DNA from: Desulfitobacterium dehalogenans ATCC 51507
GTDB taxonomy: Bacteria; Bacillota; Desulfitobacteriia; Desulfitobacteriales; Desulfitobacteriaceae
Assembly: GCF_000243155.2 (NCBI RefSeq)
Contig: NC_018017.1
Location: forward strand, 1,054,001-1,118,000
Length of the DNA: 64,000 nt
Direction of reading: 5' to 3'
In this document: positions 16,713 through 23,818 of the stretch, in pieces
How the letters are laid out: every line of letters begins with the position of its first letter
Numbering within the stretch: the stretch's first letter is position 1
Notes under the pieces: generated by a model
The model's input: the letters and a program-made list of their open reading frames with translations, nothing else
Told to the model about the DNA's origin: nothing
The model's database searches: none
Made by a program: the position numbers and the translations under genes

Positions 16713-17078
16713 ATGAGCACAACGAAAAATGTCAACATCCTAGAGCTGGCTAAAGGAGCCATTGCCGAGCAAATTGACATCGAGGTTGCCAAAGCTATGG
16801 CGAACATTGTTGACCCCAATACCGATGCCAAAACTGCGCGAAAGCTGACCATCACGCTCACCCTGAAGCCTGATGAAAACCGCGAAACAATCAGCATCTC
16901 CGCCCAGGCCAAAGCCGCACTGGCTCCGATTAAGCCGATTTCGACCACTTTGATGGTTGGAATTGACCGGGACGGCAAGCCGGTGGCTGTTGAGCCGACC
17001 AAGCAAGACCCTAACCAAATGCAAATATTCGGTGAGAGTGAACCCACCAACGTGGTAAAAATGCGGCATAATGCCTAA
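16713..17078 (+). CDS. Phage protein of the replication-terminator-annotated family
   Basis: The protein has 121 residues from ATG 16713 after AGGAGGTG. It carries the pattern NILELAKGAIAEQ, then ANIVDPNTDAKTARKLTITLTLKPDENRETI. This matches small Firmicute phage proteins commonly deposited as replication terminator protein; that name is not well supported by experiment. It begins the group of replication and recombination genes. Confidence 0.6.
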   Translation: MSTTKNVNILELAKGAIAEQIDIEVAKAMANIVDPNTDAKTARKLTITLTLKPDENRETISISAQAKAALAPIKPISTTLMVGIDRDGKPVAVEPTKQDPNQMQIFGESEPTNVVKMRHNA

Positions 17079-17098
17079 AAATGAGGAGGATAAAATCC

Positions 17099-17818
17099 AT
17101 GGAAAGAAGCGCACTGCAATATCTCGTTGAGGACCTGAATAACCCCACTGAAATTATCGAACATAACGGAATCAAGTATTCTTCCAGAGATCTATCGAGA
17201 ATCCCGGAGGTAGCCCCCAAGCCCTTTGCAACTAAATCTCTGGCCAGCATTGTAGAGCTGGTATCCCGGGAATCCAAGCACCCACGGCTCAATCCACTGA
17301 TTATCCATGTGGTCAGTCCTACTAAGGTCAACGTATATTCCGAACTTCGCGATGACCTGGACCGGTTCCACCTTTACACTGCTGAGGCAGAGCTGCCCAG
17401 GATCACCTTAGGCTCTTTCATTGACCTGGAGCAAATGAACATCATGTTAAAAAGTACATTTGTGCCCACCGAGTCCCGGGATGCTCTTATCGCTCTTTTG
17501 GGCGGTATCAAGGAAGATAATGTCCGTACCAGCACAGACGATGGAATCTCTCAAACAGTAACGGCAAAAGCGGGCATTGCAACCGTGGCTAATGTAACCG
17601 TTCCGCCCATCGTGAAACTGGCTCCTTTCAGAACGTTCAATGAGATTCCCCAGCCGGAAGGTGAATTCTTGCTCAGGTTACGGCAGGGACCAGTTGCGGC
17701 ACTCTTCGAAGCTGACGGTGGTGCATGGTCCATTCAGGCTAGGAAAAATATCAAGCAATACTTCCTGCTTGAGCTGGAAGACCTGATCGAAGCTGAGAAG
17801 CTGATTATTACGGAATAA
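17099..17818 (+). CDS. Phage early protein, possibly DUF2303/YfdQ-like
   Basis: The protein has 239 residues from ATG 17099, after GAGGAGG. It begins MERSALQYLVEDLNNPTEII and includes VELVSRESKHPRLNPLIIHVVSPTKV, then a repetitive beta middle and LFEADGGAWSIQARKNIKQYF. The layout is similar to DUF2303 (YfdQ) phage proteins, whose function is unknown, but the match is from memory and weak. It sits one gene before the Rad50-like module. Confidence 0.55.
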   Translation: MERSALQYLVEDLNNPTEIIEHNGIKYSSRDLSRIPEVAPKPFATKSLASIVELVSRESKHPRLNPLIIHVVSPTKVNVYSELRDDLDRFHLYTAEAELPRITLGSFIDLEQMNIMLKSTFVPTESRDALIALLGGIKEDNVRTSTDDGISQTVTAKAGIATVANVTVPPIVKLAPFRTFNEIPQPEGEFLLRLRQGPVAALFEADGGAWSIQARKNIKQYFLLELEDLIEAEKLIITE

Positions 17819-17853
17819 TGGGCCGGCGCTCCGGCATCCCACAAATAAAAAAG

Positions 17854-17885
17854 GCTCCGGTCAGGGCTGGAACCCTGGCCGGAGC
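17854..17885 (-). terminator. Intrinsic terminator pointing against the early operon
   Basis: GCTCCGGTCAGGG (17854-17866) pairs with 17873-17885 across a 6-base loop with one wobble. On the plus strand no T run follows. On the reverse strand the stem is followed by CCTTTTTTATTTG, a proper termination tail. It would stop leftward, antisense transcription in the 130-base gap between two early genes. Confidence 0.7.
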
Positions 17886-17948
17886 GACCTAGAAACATTG
17901 AACTTCAAATCACCTCCATTATATAGAGAAAGCCGAGGTTTGTAAATT

Positions 17949-18470
17949 ATGGATTTGAGAAGTTTTGCTTATGATCTCAATAAAAATATGAGAAATACCA
18001 TGGTAGAGCAGCAGAATCGAACTCTTGAGGTACTATGCGATGCCCTGGATTACTCCCAGAAGAAAGTTGATGAACAGCTGGATGTGACCGGCTTTAAGAC
18101 CAATATCATGGCCCTGCCAGAGAAGATTCGCGTCCAGCAAGAGAAAGTGAAAGAAGCCTCCGATGCCTTTGAAGTGGTCAAAAGCAATCTTGTCAATGCC
18201 GAGTCCATGCTGATGTCCATTATTACAGCAGAGGTCAATGGAGCCGGTAAGTCTTTATACTCCAACGATAAAGCCCGTCAAGCAGAATTGGAAATTCGTA
18301 AAAAGATGGATTTTGAATATCAGCAAGCCTGGGAGCCATATAAGGCAGCATTGGATGAACTCGACAACGCCCGTTTTAAGCTGGAACAGTATCAGAATGA
18401 GTTTAAGGCCTACCAGGTCGTGGGGAATATGTTGGCAGCCAGACTGAGCTTGATGAAGTTGGAGGTGTAG
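17949..18470 (+). CDS. Coiled-coil phage protein
   Basis: This 173-residue, mostly helical protein has long coiled-coil stretches at about 45-100 and 110-165. ATG 17949 has only a weak GAGG upstream. It is in the early operon ahead of the recombination genes. Function unknown. Confidence 0.65.
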   Translation: MDLRSFAYDLNKNMRNTMVEQQNRTLEVLCDALDYSQKKVDEQLDVTGFKTNIMALPEKIRVQQEKVKEASDAFEVVKSNLVNAESMLMSIITAEVNGAGKSLYSNDKARQAELEIRKKMDFEYQQAWEPYKAALDELDNARFKLEQYQNEFKAYQVVGNMLAARLSLMKLEV

Positions 18471-18488
18471 GCAGAGGTGGAAAAAAAG

Positions 18489-18755
18489 ATGATCAGCATG
18501 TCAGGGCAATCTCAAATCATTACTGAAGACATGGTTGAACTCCCGTCCGAAGTCGAAGGGGTTGAAGAATACTTTCTAGTGGAGGTTTTTGCCAAAGGCG
18601 AAAACGGCGAGAAAAAAGTCGGCGAGGAAGAATTCTCAGCCTATCCAAATAACAATCAGCTTTTATGGGCTATGGCTAAATATGCTCAGCCTGAAAAGAA
18701 ATGGGATGTCTGTTGTCATGTTCAAAAATACTATCGATATCGCTCGATATTTTGA
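18489..18755 (+). CDS. Small phage protein
   Basis: The protein has 88 residues from ATG 18489 after AGAGGTGG; a GTG at 18477 overlaps that site. It is acidic in its first 60 residues and ends WDVCCHVQKYYRYRSIF. No family recognised. Its end overlaps the ribosome binding region of the next gene. Confidence 0.5.
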   Translation: MISMSGQSQIITEDMVELPSEVEGVEEYFLVEVFAKGENGEKKVGEEEFSAYPNNNQLLWAMAKYAQPEKKWDVCCHVQKYYRYRSIF

Positions 18756-18768
18756 GGAGGCGAAGACC

Positions 18769-19062
18769 ATGCCGGAAAAGTATTTGCGCGTAACCATGCC
18801 GGACGGCTGCAAGTGGGATGTCCCCGCAAAGGTGATCGCAGAGGACCGGGCTAAATATTATGCCGCTGCTGATCCAGATACCACTTATGAAGAAGAATTT
18901 GAGTTCACTATGGGCAACGATTTTGAACTTAAGGATTGGTCTGGAAACAACATGAACTGGGACGAAGTTAAAGACTATGCGGAAAAAGCCATTCTCCCCG
19001 ACCCTGTTATCGATTGGGAAGAGGGCTGGGTCGACGGAGAGAAAGAGGTCATTGAAAAATAA
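18769..19062 (+). CDS. Small acidic phage protein
   Basis: The protein has 97 residues from ATG 18769, eight bases after GAGGAGG; the frame is open further upstream but lacks a good site. It is very acidic (TYEEEFEFTMGNDFELKDW, EEGWVDGEKEVIEK) and starts MPEKYLRVTMPDGCKWDVPA. Function unknown. Confidence 0.6.
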   Translation: MPEKYLRVTMPDGCKWDVPAKVIAEDRAKYYAAADPDTTYEEEFEFTMGNDFELKDWSGNNMNWDEVKDYAEKAILPDPVIDWEEGWVDGEKEVIEK

Positions 19063-19084
19063 TCAATAAGAGGAGGAAAAAGCT

Positions 19085-19837
19085 ATGCCTACAGCAGTTA
19101 CAACCACCCAAGCCCAACAACTTATTCTCGCCGGCATTGATACTACCGGCCTGACGGAGGCCGAGGTCCAAGAATTGGCCATTGTTATGGGGCAAAACTT
19201 CGAAGAAAGCCGCGACGGAATTAACTTCCGTCCTCAGCGATACAAAATCAATAAGGATGCCCAAGTGTTCGTCGACCCGTTTGGAAACTCCATAGATGAA
19301 TTGAAAGCCATTGTGCTTTTTAAGCAGAAAACCCGGGGACTCTGGGAAGAAGGCAATACAACTCCGCTTTGCTCAAGTTTCGATGGAATCATGGGCACTG
19401 ATGAGAACGGTAATTCTCGCCGCTGCGCTGAATGCCCCCAAAACGCCTGGGGATCAGGGAAAGAGGGCAGAGGCAAGGCATGTAAGGAGATGCGCCGGAT
19501 GTTTCTTCTGACCCCCGATAATGCGCTGCCAATTCAGATCTCCTTCCCGCCAACAAGCATCGGTGCTATTGATAACTTCTTTAGTGCCAGGCTTACTAAT
19601 CGGATTTCGGACATTGCTAGGCAAGTAAAATTCTCGCTAGTTCCAACCACTAATAATGGTTACAAGTTTGCACTTGCTGTTCTCAAAAATGGGGATGATG
19701 TGCCGCCAAAACAGATCTTAGATGTTAATAAGCTTCGGCAGAAGTTTGTAGACAGCTGGAAAAACATTGCCATTGATGACGAGGACTACATGCAGGATGC
19801 AGTGGAGGGTACGGGCGATGATCCAGAGCCATATTAA
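19085..19837 (+). CDS. Phage protein with cysteine cluster, possibly ssDNA-related
   Basis: The 250-residue protein starts at ATG 19085 after AGAGGAGG. The middle has four cysteines spaced like a metal site (PLCSSFDG, RRCAECPQNAWGSG, KACKEMRRMFLL). The acidic tail (DDEDYMQDAVEGTGDDPEPY) resembles tails of single-stranded DNA-binding proteins. It directly precedes, and overlaps, the Rad50-like gene. No recombinase of RecT, Erf or Beta type was found, so this is a candidate ssDNA-binding or annealing partner; that is inference. Confidence 0.6.
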   Translation: MPTAVTTTQAQQLILAGIDTTGLTEAEVQELAIVMGQNFEESRDGINFRPQRYKINKDAQVFVDPFGNSIDELKAIVLFKQKTRGLWEEGNTTPLCSSFDGIMGTDENGNSRRCAECPQNAWGSGKEGRGKACKEMRRMFLLTPDNALPIQISFPPTSIGAIDNFFSARLTNRISDIARQVKFSLVPTTNNGYKFALAVLKNGDDVPPKQILDVNKLRQKFVDSWKNIAIDDEDYMQDAVEGTGDDPEPY

Positions 19838-21272
19838 GCCGGACCGGTCGTTAAAGGCCCTAAAGCTCACGAACTTCCAATCCCACGGAAATACCCATAT
19901 TGAGTTTGCCGGACAAGGCTGCCTGACGGTCATCACAGGACCGTCGGACAGCGGCAAGTCCGCCATTATCCGGGCACTTAAATGGCTCCTGTATAACTCT
20001 CCCCGGGGTGATGGTTTCATCACGGTGGGGAAAAATGAATGCTCAGTTCAAGGGACTTATGACAATGGAACGGCAATAACCAGGACCCGGTCCCGGGGCG
20101 GAATCAACCGATACCAAATCGGTGATCAAACTTATGAAGGCTTTGGGACCGGCGTTCCCCTGGAAGTACAGCAGGCAACAGGTATCCGTGAACTGCGTAT
20201 CGGTGACCAAACATATCTTTTAAACCTCTCCGACCAGCTAGCCGGGCCCTTTTTGGGGAACGACAGCACCCCGGCCCCGGCCCGTGCAAAGGTGCTGGGC
20301 AAACTGGCCGGCACGGAAGAGATGGATCACGCCGGGAAAGAAGTAGGTACAGACCTATTCCGGGCTAAGAGGGAACGGGAAGGCCTGGAGAGCTATATCG
20401 AATCAACCGAGAAGGCCTTGGACGGATACGCTTGGATTCCGGTAAGGGAAGCGCATTTGATCGAACTGGATAGCATTATCGAAGACGTAAAGCGAGACCA
20501 GGAGGGAATAGCGAAGCTGAAAGAACTGCATGAGCAGTTCATGAGGTTAGCAGGGGAGGTTCGGAGCGTAAAGGCTGAGATTAGTCGGCTACGACCCGTC
20601 GCTGAGGGATTGGCTTATGTGCGCCGTATAGAACGTGACTCTGCGGAACACGGGAGCCTAAGTCTCATGAACCAATCGTATATCGAAGCTTGGTCCAAGA
20701 TTTCTGATGCCAATATAATACTTCACCAGCTGGTTAACCTTGATTCGGCCATAGCGGTTGTGGACGCAACCCAGGAAGGATTGACGCTTGGCACTAAGCT
20801 CAACGCCGCTAAAGCAGAATATCTGTATGCAGTCGGACTCAAAACAGGAACCCAATCTCGTTTAAAGGTTCTTGACCAAAACTATGAATCGGTCATGCCA
20901 CACCTTCTGGCTGCCGAGACAGAGGCATTCAATGTAGATAAGCTGGACTGCTTTTTAATAAACTATGAACACGCCTACCAGGGAGCCTTGTCCCTGCGTC
21001 GCAAGGTCCAAAGCACGGCGCGGGTGGAGGAGGCTTGGGAATTAGCCGCGGCTCTTCCCGAGAAGGTGGAGAAAGTCAAGTCGTTGCGGTCGGAACTTAC
21101 GAATATCGGTTCGCTTTCGAGGGTGAGTCTGAACTATGCCGAACAGGCCAATCTTGCCCAAAAAGACACAGAGTCCCTGGAGACTGAATACATCCAGCTC
21201 ATGAGTGATTTAGGCAAGTGCCCAACCTGCGGGGGAGATATTCATATCGAGAAATTGAAGGAGGTCATTTAA
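19818..21272 (+). CDS. Rad50/SbcC-like ATPase, N-terminal half ending at the zinc hook
   Basis: The protein has 484 residues from ATG 19818, after GGAGGG. It opens with the Rad50 N-terminal ATPase lobe: KLTNFQSHGNTHIEF and Walker A GPSDSGKS (residues 41-48). A long helical/coiled-coil region follows (about 200-460), ending in CPTC (468-471), the form of a Rad50 zinc hook. Walker B, the ABC signature and the return coil are absent. They are found in the gene at 21559-22221. Together with the SbcD-like gene the parts form an Mre11-Rad50-type complex for double-strand end processing. Confidence 0.85.
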   Translation: MIQSHIKPDRSLKALKLTNFQSHGNTHIEFAGQGCLTVITGPSDSGKSAIIRALKWLLYNSPRGDGFITVGKNECSVQGTYDNGTAITRTRSRGGINRYQIGDQTYEGFGTGVPLEVQQATGIRELRIGDQTYLLNLSDQLAGPFLGNDSTPAPARAKVLGKLAGTEEMDHAGKEVGTDLFRAKREREGLESYIESTEKALDGYAWIPVREAHLIELDSIIEDVKRDQEGIAKLKELHEQFMRLAGEVRSVKAEISRLRPVAEGLAYVRRIERDSAEHGSLSLMNQSYIEAWSKISDANIILHQLVNLDSAIAVVDATQEGLTLGTKLNAAKAEYLYAVGLKTGTQSRLKVLDQNYESVMPHLLAAETEAFNVDKLDCFLINYEHAYQGALSLRRKVQSTARVEEAWELAAALPEKVEKVKSLRSELTNIGSLSRVSLNYAEQANLAQKDTESLETEYIQLMSDLGKCPTCGGDIHIEKLKEVI

Positions 21273-21274
21273 TC

Positions 21275-21556
21275 ATGTCCATAGACAATGTTGAACATAG
21301 AATTTCCAGCCTGAAAACCAAATTGGAGCAGAAGAAGAATGAGCGTACCCGAGCCGAAGCCAATCTGGAGACCGCTGAAAAGCAGCTCCAGGCCGTGACG
21401 GACAAAATTAAGGCCTTGGGGTATGAGCCGGAGCAGCTTCCGGCTGTAATCGAAGAATTGGAGAAGAATATTGAGGTCAATCTGGCTCAGGCGGAAAAAA
21501 TCCTGGCTGAAATGGAAGGACTCACGACGGAGCAGGTTCTTGAGCAGGTGGTGTGA
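21275..21556 (+). CDS. Small coiled-coil protein between the Rad50 halves
   Basis: The protein has 93 residues from ATG 21275, after AAGGAGG. It is almost entirely heptad-patterned coiled coil (NVEHRISSLKTKLEQKKNE and on), with a short GYEPEQLP break. Lying between the N- and C-terminal Rad50-like genes, it could supply or stabilise part of the missing coiled coil. This role is inferred only from position and structure. Confidence 0.65.
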   Translation: MSIDNVEHRISSLKTKLEQKKNERTRAEANLETAEKQLQAVTDKIKALGYEPEQLPAVIEELEKNIEVNLAQAEKILAEMEGLTTEQVLEQVV

Positions 21557-21558
21557 TT

Positions 21559-22221
21559 ATGACCATAAGTATTCTTGAGGCCGAAGCCAGGGCAAACCGC
21601 CACAAGGCCACCCTGGACCAAGCCAAAGGCAAGCGTGACCTACTCCTCCAGCAGAAAACCCAAAAAGAAGCCGAGCTGTCCAAGGTTACCCAGAATATCG
21701 CCACGTGGGAGCAGGTGCAACTCCTGCTCTCCCACTCCAGCCAATATGCCCGGGAGCAGCTGAAGCAAAAGATTGAGGAGACGGTGACCGCCGCCCTCAG
21801 GAGTATTTTCGAGGATCCCGGCATTAGCTTTGCCATTGAATTAGGCCAAAGTGGGGGAAGCGCCACTGCCGAGTGGCAAGTCATCTCTTCCTATCAGGAT
21901 TACACTGTCGCCGCCAATCCTGAGGCGGCCCGGGGTGGTGGGGTGACGGACGTTGTGTCCCTGGCCCTGAGGCTGTCGTTGTTGGAATTGGCCAGGCCAA
22001 AGCATGAGGGACCGGTTATCTTGGACGAACCAGGAAAGATGATCTCTCGAGAGTTTTTGCCCAATGTGGCGGCGTTTTTGAAGCGGTATGCTGAGAAAAC
22101 CGGACGGCAAATCATTATGGTAACTCATCACGGGGTGTTGGCCGATGCGGCGGATGTGGCTTGGTATGTGACGCAGGAAAAGGGTGTCAGCCGGGCAGAG
22201 AGGATCGGGGGTGAGGTGTAG
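21559..22221 (+). CDS. Rad50/SbcC-like ATPase, C-terminal half
   Basis: The protein has 220 residues from ATG 21559. An N-terminal coiled coil (residues 1-75) leads to an ABC-type C-terminal lobe: an RGGGVTDVVSLALRLSLLEL signature helix, Walker B GPVILDEP, and an H-loop in IIMVTHH. No Walker A is present. It complements the 19818-21272 protein, so both are needed for one composite ATP site. It overlaps the SbcD-like start by one base. Confidence 0.85.
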   Translation: MTISILEAEARANRHKATLDQAKGKRDLLLQQKTQKEAELSKVTQNIATWEQVQLLLSHSSQYAREQLKQKIEETVTAALRSIFEDPGISFAIELGQSGGSATAEWQVISSYQDYTVAANPEAARGGGVTDVVSLALRLSLLELARPKHEGPVILDEPGKMISREFLPNVAAFLKRYAEKTGRQIIMVTHHGVLADAADVAWYVTQEKGVSRAERIGGEV

Positions 22222-23276
22222 TGGTGGACAAATTTATCGTAACAGGCGATTTGCATTTCCGGTCAGAGAATCCCCGGAGTAGGAAAGACAATTATCGTGA
22301 TGCGCTGCTGGTTAAGCTGTATGAGGTTTTTCTGATAGCCCAAGAGCGTAGAGCGAAAGCAATCATTATTCCCGGAGATATTTTTGACTCATCTAATGTT
22401 AGCTTGCCAACCATTATCAAGCTTGCCAGCTTCTTGGATGATTGCAAAGCAAAGTTTGCTATAGATGTATTGGTCATTTCGGGGAATCACGATCTGCCGG
22501 CAGGAAACAAGGGAGCTATTTCCCGGACACCCTTTGGTTTGCTGACAGAACTTGAGTACATCCATGATCTTGAGAGATTAGATGCGAGCAGACTGATGCT
22601 GCTACCTACCGATATGTTTGAGTCATCGGTTACTGGATGCGGATTCGATTATCAGACCGACACGCCAGATGGAGCCGATCAATATATGGTAACTCAGTCA
22701 TCTTTTCCTGAAAGTTATCCACGCATCCATGCCTTATCTTCCGAAGATCATCCACGTATCCATGTTGTCCACTCCATGCTCCTAGCGGCTGCGCCGTCAT
22801 TCCCAATGAGGCACACCTTGATTGACGATGTAGAGACTAATGCAGACATCATCATCTCCGGCCACTATCATGACGGCTTTGGCATCATCCGGCGCAAGGA
22901 TGGCAAGCTCTTCATTAACCCCGGAGCACTCTGCCGATTATCGGCAAGCCAAGCCGAAATGAGCCGTACTGTCCAGGTTGCCCTGCTCACGGTCAACAGC
23001 AAAACAGACTTCCATGCCGAGCTGATCCCCCTGCAGTCTGCCCGGCCGGCAGAAGAGGTTTTGGACAGAGAAGCTATCGTTGAGAAGAAGGAGCATGAAA
23101 ACTGGTTGGAGAGCTTCTTCGATAGTCTCCAGCAGGAGGGGGAAGAGAAGTTTTTAGAGGTCCGAGAGATCATTGAGAAAATCGCAACATTAGAGAATGT
23201 CCCTTCTGGAGTGAAGCTGGAAGCTCTGCTACGAATCGGCGAGGCCAGGGAGAAGCTTGGGAGGGGTGCAGGGTGA
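22221..23276 (+). CDS. SbcD/Mre11-like metallophosphoesterase
   Basis: The 351-residue protein carries the full calcineurin-like set: GDLHF (9-13), GDIFD, GNHD, a VVHSM histidine and GHYHD, which bind two metals at the nuclease site. In Mre11/SbcD the nuclease trims DNA ends with Rad50/SbcC. GTG 22221 overlaps the stop of the C-terminal Rad50-like gene, so the subunits are translationally coupled. The C-terminal tail (about 275-345) is helical and may bind the coiled coil. Confidence 0.88.
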   Translation: MVDKFIVTGDLHFRSENPRSRKDNYRDALLVKLYEVFLIAQERRAKAIIIPGDIFDSSNVSLPTIIKLASFLDDCKAKFAIDVLVISGNHDLPAGNKGAISRTPFGLLTELEYIHDLERLDASRLMLLPTDMFESSVTGCGFDYQTDTPDGADQYMVTQSSFPESYPRIHALSSEDHPRIHVVHSMLLAAAPSFPMRHTLIDDVETNADIIISGHYHDGFGIIRRKDGKLFINPGALCRLSASQAEMSRTVQVALLTVNSKTDFHAELIPLQSARPAEEVLDREAIVEKKEHENWLESFFDSLQQEGEEKFLEVREIIEKIATLENVPSGVKLEALLRIGEAREKLGRGAG

Positions 23277-23818
23277 CGAGAAAGAGGCCCTTTTGGAAAA
23301 GGGTAAGTTTTTGGAAAACAGTAGCCTCAGTGTTCATAACTTGCGCCATACTCTTGAACTCTTTAAGCTTCATCATGCTGAAGCAGCGAATATCAATGCT
23401 GCAGACTGAAATCCAGATGCTCAAGAGCGATCAGAGCAATTTGACAGAAAAACAGAGAGACATCACAAATTCAGTCAATAGCTTTCTGGATACCTGGCAG
23501 ATGGGAGTCTTTGAAGCAACAGCCTATTCTCCGCTGGACGATAGAAACGGGATGAACTCCTGGGGTGACGGGACTGTAATGAGTTCAGGCGCGTCGACGC
23601 TGGAATATATCGATACCGGAATTTCCGTTGACTCAAGAATCGTCCCGCTGGGAAGCAAGATTTTCATAAAGGGAATGGGTTGGCGTATAGCCACAGATAC
23701 CGGAGGAGCCATCAAAAATTATAAACTGGATATTCCAATGTGGACGTTTGATGAAGCAATACAATTTGGCAGAAAGGATGTGATTGCAGTATGGCCACGG
23801 CAACAGCAGCGCGAATGA
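23273..23818 (+). CDS. Membrane-anchored 3D-domain protein
   Basis: The 181-residue protein starts at GTG 23273, overlapping the SbcD stop by four bases. An N-terminal membrane anchor (about 14-36) and short coiled coil precede a 3D (Asp-Asp-Asp) domain: FEATAYSP, SRIVPLGSKIFIKGMG, ATDTGGAIKNYKLDIPM. This fold occurs in MltA-like peptidoglycan lytic enzymes and YabE/YocH-type proteins. A wall-active domain inside a DNA recombination operon is unexpected. It overlaps the helicase gene by 28 bases. Confidence 0.8.
   Translation: MTRKRPFWKRVSFWKTVASVFITCAILLNSLSFIMLKQRISMLQTEIQMLKSDQSNLTEKQRDITNSVNSFLDTWQMGVFEATAYSPLDDRNGMNSWGDGTVMSSGASTLEYIDTGISVDSRIVPLGSKIFIKGMGWRIATDTGGAIKNYKLDIPMWTFDEAIQFGRKDVIAVWPRQQQRE

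Noticed and set aside
21275-21556. Frameshift linking the two Rad50-like genes
   Set aside because: The three genes have separate start codons, the first two with AAGGAGG-type sites, and the middle gene is a whole coiled-coil reading frame, so a single sequence error cannot join them.
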